This document shows positions 1 through 11,811 of a DNA stretch of 64,000 bases, in pieces. The stretch's first letter is position 1. Each line of letters begins with the position of its first letter. A program made the translations under genes and the position numbers. Origin of the DNA: Pseudomonadota bacterium (lineage in GTDB: Bacteria > Pseudomonadota > Gammaproteobacteria > Steroidobacterales > Steroidobacteraceae); assembly GCA_018241525.1 (NCBI GenBank), contig JAFEDR010000011.1:372001-436000 (forward strand), read 5' to 3'. The notes below the pieces were generated by a model. The model had not been told where the DNA came from, searched no databases, and worked only from the letters and a program-made list of their open reading frames with translations.

Positions 1-1604
1 ATGCCGAGCCGCTCGGGATCGGCGAGCCCGCGGGCGACCACGGCATCCATGCCGGCGAGCAGGTCCTCCACTTCCTTGTGGCCCCAGTCGGCCGCGATCG
101 ACTGCGCGAAGGCCGCGCCCCGGCCGGTGCTGCCGCGGTAGTTGATGCCGACCACCAGGTAGCCGCCCGCCGCCAGCAGCTGGCGCTTGAACTGGTAGCT
201 CTCGACCGCGAGGGAGTGCTCGTCCTGGCCGTTCGGCCCGCCGTGGATCCAGAGCAGCGTCGGGTAGCGGCGGCCGGCGACGTAGCCCGGCGGCTTCACG
301 ACGAAACCGTGGATCTCGGTGCCGTCGCGGCTCTTGAAGGCGAGCGGCTCGACGGCGCCGAGTTCGATGCCTGCGAGGAACTCATCGTTGTGCGCGGTCA
401 GGCGGCGGCTGCCGCCGCCCTCGAGCGCCGCGACCTCGTCGGTCGCCGCGTCCGCCGCGGTGAGCGCGGCGACATGGCCGCCGCCGACGCTGATCGCGTA
501 GGCCGTGCCGTCGGCGCCGGTCAGGCGCTCGACCGAACCGTCGTCGAGCGCGATGCGCGCCGCGACCATGGCGCCGTCGTCCTCGATCGTGGCCAGCATC
601 ACCGCGCCATCCGGGGCATAGGCGTAGGAGCTCACCGCGCGATCGAGCCGTGGCGCCGCCGGCCTCGCGACGCCGCCCGCCGCCGGGATCCGCATCAGGC
701 GATCGGCGGCGTACGAGCTCAGCCGCGGCTCGAGCCCCTCGAGACAGGCGATCTCGCTGCTGTCGGGGCGCCAGGCGAGCTGCTGGGTCCCCGGCGCGTA
801 CAGGCGGGTCAGCACGCGCGGTTCCGATCCGGCGTGCACGTCGACCACGGCGATGCCCTGGCGGCCGTCGTCGTCGAGGCCGTGCTCATGCGTCTGCACG
901 AAGGCAATGCGGGTGCCGTCCGGCGACCACGCCGGCGTGTCCTCTTCCTCGCCTGCGCCACGCGTCAGCCGCTCGAGGCGCCGGCTGGCAACGTCGAGCA
1001 GGTACAGGCGCCGCGGATGCCCGGTGCCGAGATAGCCTTCCTCGTCCTGCTTGAAGTGCAGTGCCTCGACGACGATCGGCCGCGGCGGCCGCGCCGCGAC
1101 CGCGCCGCGGTCGGCGGATTCGACGGTGCCGTCCTCGCCCGCCTGCACGGCGAGCACCAGCCGCCGGCCGTCCGGTGCCCAGTCGAACGCCCCCAGATCG
1201 CCGGCGAGCGCGGTGAGCGCGACCGGCTCGCCACCGCGGCGGTCGAGCAGCATCAGCTGCGGCTTGTCGCTGCCGGCGGGCGTCGCGACGAAGGCCAGGT
1301 AGCGCCCGTCCGGACTCCAGCGCGGCGCACGCGTGCCCGCCGCCGGCCGGGTCAGCGGCAGCCGGTCCTTGCCGTCCCAGCTCACCATCCACAGCGCACT
1401 GCGCGCCTCGTCGGCGTCGCGGTCGTTCGCGGTGACGACGTAGGCGACCCAGCGGCCGTCGGGCGAGACGCGCGGCTCACTTAAGACCTGCAAGCGGTAG
1501 AAATCGTCCGGCGCGAGCGGACGGCGCGGCGCCTCCGCGACGGCGGTGAGCGCAACGAGCAAGGCGAGACAGGCAGTCAGCGGGCGCAGGCTCTGGGCGT
1601 GCAT
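1..1604 (-). CDS. S9 family prolyl oligopeptidase-like peptidase, C-terminus cut by window edge
   Basis: Secreted serine peptidase of the S9 (acylaminoacyl-peptidase/DPP-IV-like) family, expected to cleave short peptides in the periplasm. The reading frame opens with ATG at 1604 and a signal peptide (residues 1-23, ending ALTAVAEA). A beta-propeller follows, with repeated blocks such as VSPDGRWVAYV, WSPDGRYLAFV, WAPDGRRLVL and WSPDGTRIAFV. The start of the alpha/beta-hydrolase domain is visible (LLWIHGGPNGQDEH, then VVGINYRGSTGRG). The frame stays open to base 1 and stops just short of where the GxSxGG nucleophile motif is expected, so 534 residues are present and the catalytic triad is outside the window. 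Divergent from the S10 gene. Family call is firm; substrate unknown. Confidence 0.9.
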   Translation of the reverse strand, partial: MHAQSLRPLTACLALLVALTAVAEAPRRPLAPDDFYRLQVLSEPRVSPDGRWVAYVVTANDRDADEARSALWMVSWDGKDRLPLTRPAAGTRAPRWSPDGRYLAFVATPAGSDKPQLMLLDRRGGEPVALTALAGDLGAFDWAPDGRRLVLAVQAGEDGTVESADRGAVAARPPRPIVVEALHFKQDEEGYLGTGHPRRLYLLDVASRRLERLTRGAGEEEDTPAWSPDGTRIAFVQTHEHGLDDDGRQGIAVVDVHAGSEPRVLTRLYAPGTQQLAWRPDSSEIACLEGLEPRLSSYAADRLMRIPAAGGVARPAAPRLDRAVSSYAYAPDGAVMLATIEDDGAMVAARIALDDGSVERLTGADGTAYAISVGGGHVAALTAADAATDEVAALEGGGSRRLTAHNDEFLAGIELGAVEPLAFKSRDGTEIHGFVVKPPGYVAGRRYPTLLWIHGGPNGQDEHSLAVESYQFKRQLLAAGGYLVVGINYRGSTGRGAAFAQSIAADWGHKEVEDLLAGMDAVVARGLADPERLG

Positions 1605-1808
1605 GGGGCGGCGGATCCTCGGCGAGGAAAGGCGAGGGACGGCGTGGTTGCCCGCGCGGCGGGCGGCGACGGGTAACGCCACCCGCGGGGCCTGCGGAGG
1701 TTAGCACGGCCGCCGGGTGGTTCCGGCCGGCGCCGGTTGGTGGCACGCTTCGTCCCTCGCCGCTGGCCGACGGCCGGCGCACGCCACCGTTCCATCCGAG
1801 GGGGATCC

Positions 1809-3350
1809 ATGCGAATGCTTCTTGCCCTGACCGCGCTCATGGCGGCGCTCATGACCGCGCCCGGCAGCGTCGCCGCCGCCGAGGCGCCGGCCGACAAGTC
1901 GGCCGATGCCAAGGCCGCGAAGTCCGAGCCCAAGCCGGAGCAGTCCGTCACGCAGCACACGCTGCGAATGGGCGCGCAGAGCGTCGACTACACCGCCACC
2001 GCCGGCACGGCGATCGTCCGGGACAAGGACGACAAACCCATCGCCAGCATCGGCTACGTGGCTTACACGCGCCGCGATGCCAAGGACCTGACGCGCCGGC
2101 CGGTGATGTTCGCGTTCAACGGCGGGCCAGGCTCGTCATCGATCTGGCTGCACATGGGCTTCCTCGGCCCGAAGCGGGTCGTCACGCCTGACCCGAAGCC
2201 GGCGGCCCCGGCACCGTTCCAGTTCGTCGACAACGCCTACACGCCGCTCGACAAGACCGACATCGTGCTGATCGACCCGGTCGGCACCGGCCTCAGCAAG
2301 GCGGTCGGCGACAAGAAGGACGACGACTTCTGGGGTGTCGACGCCGACATCGACTGCGTCGGTCGGTTCATCGCGCAGTACCTCGACGACAACCACCGCT
2401 GGGGCTCGCCGAAGTACCTGCTCGGCGAGAGCTATGGCACGACCCGCGCCGCCGGCGTCGCACGCTACCTGCAGCAGCAGCGCAATGTCGCCTTCAACGG
2501 CGTGATCCTGGTCTCGGTCGCGACCGACATCGGTGCGCTGTTCGCAACCCCGGGCAACGACCGGCCGTATCCGCTCTACCTGCCGGCGTTCGCCGCGACG
2601 GCCTGGTACCTGAAGGCACTGCCAGCGGAGCATGCCGACTTCGGCCGGTTCCTCGACGAGGCGCGTGCCTTCGCGCGCGGCCCGTTCGCGGCCGCGATCG
2701 ACAAGGGCGACGCGCTCGGCGAGGCCGAGCGGCGCGCCGTTGCCGAGAAGATGCATGAGTTCACCGGGCTGCCGGCGGACTACCTCGTGGCCGCGCGCCT
2801 GCGCGTCACCGAGTCGATGTTCGACCAGCAGCTGCTGAAGCCGCGCGGCCAGACCGTCGGCCGGATCGACTCGCGCTTCGTCGGGCTGACCTACGATCCG
2901 CTCGCCAAGGAAGCCGAGTACGACCCGCAGATCAACGCGATCCGCTTCGCCTACGCCGGCGCGTTCCTCGACTACTACCACCGCGATCTCGGCTTCGGCG
3001 CCGGCAAGACCTACCAGCCGTCGAACTTCGCCATTGGCGGCAAGTGGCGCTGGGAGCATCGCGCGGACGACGGCGGCCAGGCGGTGGTCAACACCGGCGT
3101 CGACCTCGCGCGCGCGCTGGTGGAGGACCCGCACCTGAAGGTACTGGTGCTGAACGGCTACTTCGATCTGGCGACGCCGTTCTCGGCGACCGAGTACATG
3201 ATGGACCACCTCGGCGTCGGCGCCGACGTGCATGCCCGCATCAAGATGAAGTACTACGAGGCGGGCCACATGATGTACATCCACCCGCCTTCGCTCGAGC
3301 GGCTGAAGGCGGACGTCGACGCCTTCATCGGCGAGACCGCGAGCCCCTGA
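1809..3350 (+). CDS. S10 family serine carboxypeptidase-like protein
   Basis: Predicted exported serine carboxypeptidase, removing C-terminal residues from peptides outside the cytoplasm. I place the start at ATG 1809, which has a GAGGGGG ribosome site just upstream and gives a clean signal peptide (MRMLLALTALMAALMT..., 513 residues); the frame is open about 24 codons further upstream but that part looks non-coding. Family marks: oxyanion segment FNGGPGSSSIW at about 104-113, nucleophile GESYGT with Ser208, Asp in NGYFDLATPF, and His in EAGHMMYIHP near the C-terminus. It lies between two other secreted-protein genes and shares a convergent terminator with the BNR-repeat gene. Family sure; natural substrate unknown. 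Confidence 0.9.
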   Translation: MRMLLALTALMAALMTAPGSVAAAEAPADKSADAKAAKSEPKPEQSVTQHTLRMGAQSVDYTATAGTAIVRDKDDKPIASIGYVAYTRRDAKDLTRRPVMFAFNGGPGSSSIWLHMGFLGPKRVVTPDPKPAAPAPFQFVDNAYTPLDKTDIVLIDPVGTGLSKAVGDKKDDDFWGVDADIDCVGRFIAQYLDDNHRWGSPKYLLGESYGTTRAAGVARYLQQQRNVAFNGVILVSVATDIGALFATPGNDRPYPLYLPAFAATAWYLKALPAEHADFGRFLDEARAFARGPFAAAIDKGDALGEAERRAVAEKMHEFTGLPADYLVAARLRVTESMFDQQLLKPRGQTVGRIDSRFVGLTYDPLAKEAEYDPQINAIRFAYAGAFLDYYHRDLGFGAGKTYQPSNFAIGGKWRWEHRADDGGQAVVNTGVDLARALVEDPHLKVLVLNGYFDLATPFSATEYMMDHLGVGADVHARIKMKYYEAGHMMYIHPPSLERLKADVDAFIGETASP

Positions 3351-3358
3351 GCCGGGCT

Positions 3359-3390
3359 GCGGCGGGCGCGGCGTTGGCCGCGCCCGCCGC
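3359..3390. terminator. Bidirectional hairpin between convergent genes
   Basis: A perfect 14-bp GC-only stem (3359-3372 pairs with 3377-3390) around a GTTG loop, placed between the stops of the convergent S10 gene and BNR-repeat gene. There is no T-tract, so it may act as a stem barrier or need Rho. Confidence 0.6.
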
Positions 3391-3395
3391 CGGCG

Positions 3396-6554
<3,159 letters not shown>

Positions 6555-6615
6555 GGTGAACTCCGTCGGGTTCCGGAAATCCCGCTATCGTACGGGATTG
6601 ACGCGGCGACGGCGC

Positions 6616-7623
6616 TCAGCGCCGCGGGCCGTTGCTCGGCGACACCACCCGGCCGTATTCGGAGGCGCGCGCCAGCCGATCGAAGGTGCCGTAGGCCGCC
6701 GCCGAGATCGCGCTGATCGCCTCCTCGCCGTCGCGCTCGCGCGCGAGGAAGGTCGTCATCACGCAGATCACGTACGGGCGGTCCTTCAAGAACACGACGC
6801 CGGAGTCGTTGCGCACACCCTCGAGCGAGCCCGGCTTGTTCGCGACGCGCAGGTCCTCGGGAAGGTCGCGCGGCAGCCAGCTGTCCTTGTGCGTCGCCAG
6901 CATCGCAAAGAAGCCGTCCTGCGCGGGCTTGGACAGCACCTCGCCACGATACAGGCGCGCGAGCAGCGTCATCATCTCGCGCGGCGTGGCCACGTTCTCG
7001 CGACCCTCGGCCGCGGCCCGCAGGTCCATCATGTGCCGGCGCAGCCGGGTTTGGTGCAGTCCCTGCGCCTCGAGCAGGGCGTTGACGCGCTCGAGGCCGA
7101 CGCGATCGATCAGCACATTGGTGGCGCCGTTGTCACTGACCGCGATCATCATCGTCGCAAGGTCACGCAGCGTCAGCTGCGTGACGCCCGGGGTGAGCCT
7201 GCCGAGAATGTCGGAATCGGCGACCACGTCCGAGGCGCGGACCACGTAGCGATCGCCGAGCGCGGCGTTGCCGGCAAGGCGGCGCGCCGCCTGCTCGTCC
7301 TGGTGGTAGAGCTCGGCCAGCACGGCGATCTTGATCGAGCTCGCCTGCGGGAACACCTCGTCCGGCCGCAGCAGGATCTCCTCGCCGCTCGTGAGGTCGA
7401 GTATCGCGACGCCGAGCACGCCATCGAGGCGGCGCTCGACGTCGGCGATCACGCCTCGCAGGCGATCGAACAGCACCCGCTGCTTCAAAGACGAGGCCAC
7501 CGGCGCACCGGGTGCCGGCGGCGCCGCGACGGCGGTTCCCGCCAGCCACACCGCGGCCAAGGCCGCGAGCAGGCGCCACCCTCCGCGACGCGAGCCCGCG
7601 CGTGCGTTAGAAGATCGTCGCAT
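6616..7623 (-). CDS. Exported class A beta-lactamase-fold serine hydrolase
   Basis: Serine hydrolase of the class A beta-lactamase superfamily, with a signal peptide (residues 1-34) and 335 residues in all. Motifs: SxxK as SSIK (in PQASSIKIAVLAEL), SDN as VSDNGATN, an ExxxN segment as EGREN, and the third motif as NKPGSLEGVRNDSG, where the usual KTG or KSG reads KPG. The changed third motif and the poor omega-loop match make a true beta-lactamase uncertain; a peptidoglycan- or peptide-directed hydrolase is as likely. AGGGGA precedes the ATG at 7 nt. It follows the BNR gene on the same strand after a 61-bp gap that contains the BNR leader. Confidence 0.82.
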   Translation of the reverse strand: MRRSSNARAGSRRGGWRLLAALAAVWLAGTAVAAPPAPGAPVASSLKQRVLFDRLRGVIADVERRLDGVLGVAILDLTSGEEILLRPDEVFPQASSIKIAVLAELYHQDEQAARRLAGNAALGDRYVVRASDVVADSDILGRLTPGVTQLTLRDLATMMIAVSDNGATNVLIDRVGLERVNALLEAQGLHQTRLRRHMMDLRAAAEGRENVATPREMMTLLARLYRGEVLSKPAQDGFFAMLATHKDSWLPRDLPEDLRVANKPGSLEGVRNDSGVVFLKDRPYVICVMTTFLARERDGEEAISAISAAAYGTFDRLARASEYGRVVSPSNGPRR

Positions 7624-7662
7624 GTGCGTTTCCCCTACCGGACTGTCCGTTCGCGGCCCGGC

Positions 7663-8055
7663 CTAGGGCATCGTGACCGGATGGCCCTGCGCCTTCCAGG
7701 CCGTAAAGCCGCCATCGAGGTGCGCGACCGAGCGGTAGCCCATCGCCAGCAGGGTACGCACCGCGAGTGCCGAACGGCCGCCGGAGGCGCAGTGCAGGAT
7801 GACGCGCGCGTCGGGATCGAGCCGCGAGTGATGGTAGGCATGGCTGGGATCCGCGACGAACTCCAGCAGTCCGCGCGGCACGTGCACGGCGCCGGCGATC
7901 ATGCCCTCGCGGACGAGTTCCTCGCGCTCGCGCAGGTCGACCACCACCACGCCCGGATTGCTGAGCTCGGCCGCGACCTGCGCCGGGTTCAGGTTCTCGA
8001 TCCCCGTCTTCGCTTCCGCCACCAGCGCCGCGGCGCCCTTGTCCAGTGTTCGCAT
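7663..8055 (-). CDS. Single-domain rhodanese (sulfurtransferase-like)
   Basis: One rhodanese homology domain of about 130 residues with the active-site loop HCASGGRSAL, where Cys would carry the persulfide. No signal peptide, so cytoplasmic. The start is chosen at ATG 8055 because GGGAG sits 7 nt upstream; an in-frame ATG at 8073 would add six residues but has its purine stretch directly against the codon. The N-terminal segment (EAKTGIENLNPAQVAAEL) is typical of small rhodaneses that may move sulfane sulfur. Sits upstream of the beta-lactamase-fold gene on the same strand, only 39 bp away. Confidence 0.88.
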   Translation of the reverse strand: MRTLDKGAAALVAEAKTGIENLNPAQVAAELSNPGVVVVDLREREELVREGMIAGAVHVPRGLLEFVADPSHAYHHSRLDPDARVILHCASGGRSALAVRTLLAMGYRSVAHLDGGFTAWKAQGHPVTMP

Positions 8056-8110
8056 CGGCGTGCTCCCGTGCATCCTCGGGGAATCGATTGTGCCGCCGCC
8101 GGTGGCGGCG

Positions 8111-9451
8111 TCAACCCGCGCGGCCGCGTCCCGCGATGAGCCACGCGGCGACGGCGAACCCCGCCAGGGCGGCGCCGGCGATCAGGGCCGTGTGCGGGTC
8201 CTCGCGGATCGCGAGGACGACGAATACCACCGATCCCACCAGCACGATGCCGGGCGTCCACGGGTAGCCCGGCACGCGGAAGGGCCGCGGCAGGCGGGGT
8301 TCCTGGCGCCGCAGCGCGAACAGCGCGACGTACGCACTCAGATAGTTGAGCACGAACAGCATCGAGGAGGCGCTGATGATCTGGTCGAAGCTGCCGCTCG
8401 CGATGGCCGCCATCGTCGCGATGCTCGAGGCGGCGAGCGCGACGGCGGGCGTCCCGCTGCGGGTGACCTGCATCACGGCCCGCGGCAGGTAGCCGTCGCG
8501 ACCCAGGGCGTACAGGATCCGCGGCGCCATCAGCGTGTTGATGTTGAGCAACGACAGCACGACGACGAGCGAGATCGCCGCGACGAGCTCGGCGGCGCCG
8601 TTCGGCAGCAGCACGCGCGCGGCCTCGACCGCGGGCAGCTTCGCCGCCGCGAGTCCCGGCAGCGTCAGTGCATGCAGCAGCCCTGCGTTGATGAGCAGGT
8701 AGAGCAGCATCGTCAGCAGGGCCGCGCCGATCATCGCCCGCGGCACGGCGCGCGCGGCATCGACGGTCTCCTCGGCGAAATAGATCGAGCTGTACCAGCC
8801 GTCGTAGGCGACCAGCACCAGCCGCAGGGCTGCGAAGGTCGCGGCGGCGAAGGCGAACGGCGCCGCCGACACCGGCCGCGCGGCTGCCGCCGCGGCCGGC
8901 GCCGGCGGCGGCGTGCCGGCGAGGAAGCACGCGAGGATCAGCCCGACGAGCGCCACCGCGACCAGCGCGCTGATCGCGTTCTGCGTGCTGCTGCCGACCC
9001 GGATGCCGAGGAAGTGCACCGCCGAGACCACGGTCACGACGCCGATCGCAACCAGCGATGGGTGCCCGGCGAGCGAGGGTGCCAGCACGACGATGAAGTC
9101 CGCGGCCGCGAGGGCGGCATACGCGCAACTCAGGATGATCACGGCCCAGTCGTTGAACCCGACCAGCAGCCCGATCGCCGGGCCGAACGCACGCCGCGCG
9201 AACACGTAGAAGCCGCCGGCGACCGGGCTCAGCGTCACGAGCTCGGCCACCGACATGGCGCCGAGCGTCGCGTACAGGCCGCCGGCGATCCACACCAGCG
9301 CGATCCACGGCACGCTGTCGACGCGCGCCGCGATGTCGCCGGGCAGGCGCAGGATGCCGACGCCGATCGTGCCACCGAAGGCGGCGGCGACGGCGAAGCC
9401 GATACCGAGGATCCGCCGCAGCGAGGGCGCGCCCGGGGCGGGTTCGCTCAC
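8111..9451 (-). CDS. APC-superfamily amino-acid permease
   Basis: Inner-membrane transporter of the amino acid-polyamine-organocation superfamily: 446 residues, about 12 hydrophobic segments, and the helix 1 signature GFAVAAAFGGTIGVGILRLPG with the glycine-rich break that binds the substrate alpha-carboxylate. Starts with GTG at 9451. It is divergent from the S9 peptidase at 9694 and close to other peptidase genes, so uptake of amino acids released by peptidases is a reasonable inference. The exact substrate cannot be read from sequence. Confidence 0.9.
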   Translation of the reverse strand: MSEPAPGAPSLRRILGIGFAVAAAFGGTIGVGILRLPGDIAARVDSVPWIALVWIAGGLYATLGAMSVAELVTLSPVAGGFYVFARRAFGPAIGLLVGFNDWAVIILSCAYAALAAADFIVVLAPSLAGHPSLVAIGVVTVVSAVHFLGIRVGSSTQNAISALVAVALVGLILACFLAGTPPPAPAAAAAARPVSAAPFAFAAATFAALRLVLVAYDGWYSSIYFAEETVDAARAVPRAMIGAALLTMLLYLLINAGLLHALTLPGLAAAKLPAVEAARVLLPNGAAELVAAISLVVVLSLLNINTLMAPRILYALGRDGYLPRAVMQVTRSGTPAVALAASSIATMAAIASGSFDQIISASSMLFVLNYLSAYVALFALRRQEPRLPRPFRVPGYPWTPGIVLVGSVVFVVLAIREDPHTALIAGAALAGFAVAAWLIAGRGRAG

Positions 9452-9693
9452 CGGCGCTCGCTCGGGTTCGAGGATGGCGGCTCGCAGCGCAGCATCGCGC
9501 GACGAGGCCGGCCGCCGGGGATGGAGGGTCTCGGAGCCGGCACGGGGTGGCGGGGCCTCGCTGCAGCGGCCGATGGCAAGGGTGCCGCCCGCGCATCATA
9601 CGGGGCGCCCCGGCGCGGGTCACGACGGCCGCCGGAGTCCACACTTACGTGCCCGTGGGCGTTACGCTCGCGGACCGACCAGGGGGACACGCG

Positions 9694-11796
9694 ATGCTCG
9701 ACTCTCGCCTCACCGTGCCGGCATTGCTCGCGATCGGCGCGTGGCTCGCCGCGCCCGCCGCCGACGGCTTCTCGCTCGAATCCGTGATGCGCGCGCCGCT
9801 GGCCTCGAACCTCGTCGCCGATCCGGTCGCGCAGCGGTTCGCGTGGGTCGAGCGCCGCGAGGGACGCCGCAACGTCTGGCTGGCGGTCGCACGCGGCACG
9901 GGCTTCGAATCGCATGCGCTGACCCGCTACGACGAGGACGACGGCCAGGACCTCGGCGAGCTCGCGTTCGTGCCACGCCACGACGCGCTCGTGTACGTCC
10001 GCGGCGGCGACTTCGAGGCGCCGGACCGACCCTATCCGAACCCCGCGCATCTGGCTCTGCCGCCCGAGCAGGATCTGTGGCTCGTGCCGCTCGCCGGTGG
10101 CGCCCCGGCGCGGCTCGCCGAGGGCCACGCACCCGCGGTCGCACCGGACGGCAGTCGCATCGTGTTCGTGCGCAAGGGCGGCCTCTTCTCGATCGCACCC
10201 CGTGCCGGCGCGCGCCCCGAGGAGCTGGTGCGCGGCCTCGGCAACCTGAGCGCCGTGCACTTCGCCCCCGACGGACAGTCGTTCGCCTTCGTCAGCCTGC
10301 GCGGCGACCACGCCCTGATCGGCCTCTACCGCTTCGCGGACCACAGCGTCCGCTGGCTCGAGGCCGCCTACGGCTTCGACGTCGAGCCCTGCTTCTCGTC
10401 CGACGGTGCGTCGCTCGCCTTCCTGCGGCTGCCCGGCGCCGCCGACGAGGTCGGCATCGGCCCGCACCGCTCGGGCGTGCCGTGGTCGATCCGCGTCGCG
10501 AACGTCGCCACCGGCACGAGCCGCGAGGTTTACCGGGCGCCCGCCGGCCGCGGCAGCGTCTTCCATCCGCACAGCTCGGACGGCCAGCTCTACTGGGTCG
10601 CGGGCGACCGGATCGTGTTTCCGTCCGAGGCCGACGGCTGGCTGCACCTCTACGCGGTCGCGGCCACCGGCGGCCCGGCGCGACTGCTGACGCCGGGCGA
10701 GTTCGAGGTCGAATACGCGGCGCTGGCACCGGATCGCAGCGGCGTCGTCTACGCCGCGAATGCCGGCGACCTCGAGCGCCGCCACCTGTGGCGCGTCGCA
10801 CCGGACGGCGAGCCGCCGGTCGCGCTGACACACGGCGACGGCATCGAGACCCTGCCGGCGGTCGGTGCCGATTCGCGCACCGTCGCGTATTTCGGCGCCA
10901 CCGCCCGCCTGCCGATGCGCGCGTTCGCCAGCGGGCCTGCGGGCGCGCCGGTCGAGCTGCACCCCGGAAGCGTGCCGGCGGACTTCCCCGCGAGCGAGCT
11001 CGTGGTGCCGACGCCGGTCGTGCTGGCAGCGCGGGACGGTGTGACCGCGCACGGCCAGCTGTTCCTGCCCACCGCCGGCAGCGGCCGACACCCGGCCGTG
11101 ATCTTCATGCACGGCGGTCCGATCCGGCAGATGCTGCCGGGCTGGCACTACATGGACTACTACGCGTTCGCCTATGCGCTGAACCAGTACCTGGCGAGCC
11201 GTGGCTACGTGGTGCTCGCCCTCAATTACCGCGGCGGCATCGGCTACGGCCTCGATTTCCGCGAGGCGGATCACCTCGGCTCGACCGGCGCGTCCGAGTA
11301 CCAGGATGTGCTCGCCGCCGCCGACTTCCTGCGCGCACGAGCCGACGTCGATCGGGCGCGGCTCGGGCTCTGGGGCGGCAGCTACGGCGGCTACCTCACC
11401 GCGCTCGGGCTCGCCCGCAACTCGGATCTGTTCGCCGCCGGCGTCGACGTGCACGGCGTACACGACTGGTACCACGACGATCTCGCGCTGGTGCGCAGCA
11501 ACGTGCCGTTCTACGACCGTGACGTGCCGGCCGCGGCGCTCGAGACCGCGTGGCGCGCCTCACCGATGAGCTCGGTCGCGGGCTGGCGCTCGCCGGCGCT
11601 CTTCATCCATGGCGACGATGACCGCAACGTCCATTTCTCGGAGACGACGCGGCTGGTCGGTGCATTGCACGAGCGCGGCGTCGACATCGAGGAGCTGGTG
11701 CTGCCGGACGAGATTCACGACTTCCTGCGGCACGAAAGCTGGCTGCGCGTCTACGGCGCGACCAGCGACTTCCTGGACCGCCGGCTGCGCCGCTAG
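9694..11796 (+). CDS. S9 family prolyl oligopeptidase-like peptidase
   Basis: Exported S9 peptidase, 700 residues from ATG 9694 (AGGGGGAC ribosome site at 9681-9688; N-terminal signal segment ending AAPAADG). Propeller-type repeats occupy residues about 25-420 (VAPDGSRIVFV, FAPDGQSFAFV, FSSDGASLAFL). The catalytic domain follows with HGGPIRQMLPGW, nucleophile GGSYGG (Ser563), Asp643 in HGDDDRN and His675 in DEIHDFL, so the triad is complete. Longer in-frame N-terminal extensions exist but lack a ribosome site. This is the second S9 gene in 12 kb and probably cleaves peptides in the periplasm. Confidence 0.92.
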   Translation: MLDSRLTVPALLAIGAWLAAPAADGFSLESVMRAPLASNLVADPVAQRFAWVERREGRRNVWLAVARGTGFESHALTRYDEDDGQDLGELAFVPRHDALVYVRGGDFEAPDRPYPNPAHLALPPEQDLWLVPLAGGAPARLAEGHAPAVAPDGSRIVFVRKGGLFSIAPRAGARPEELVRGLGNLSAVHFAPDGQSFAFVSLRGDHALIGLYRFADHSVRWLEAAYGFDVEPCFSSDGASLAFLRLPGAADEVGIGPHRSGVPWSIRVANVATGTSREVYRAPAGRGSVFHPHSSDGQLYWVAGDRIVFPSEADGWLHLYAVAATGGPARLLTPGEFEVEYAALAPDRSGVVYAANAGDLERRHLWRVAPDGEPPVALTHGDGIETLPAVGADSRTVAYFGATARLPMRAFASGPAGAPVELHPGSVPADFPASELVVPTPVVLAARDGVTAHGQLFLPTAGSGRHPAVIFMHGGPIRQMLPGWHYMDYYAFAYALNQYLASRGYVVLALNYRGGIGYGLDFREADHLGSTGASEYQDVLAAADFLRARADVDRARLGLWGGSYGGYLTALGLARNSDLFAAGVDVHGVHDWYHDDLALVRSNVPFYDRDVPAAALETAWRASPMSSVAGWRSPALFIHGDDDRNVHFSETTRLVGALHERGVDIEELVLPDEIHDFLRHESWLRVYGATSDFLDRRLRR

Positions 11797-11811
11797 CGCA
11801 CCTGGCGTCAC

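Noticed and set aside
78..1484. Long plus-strand open frame opposite the S9 peptidase
   Set aside because: Arg/Ala/Val-rich antisense translation without motifs; the minus strand gives a clear S9 peptidase.
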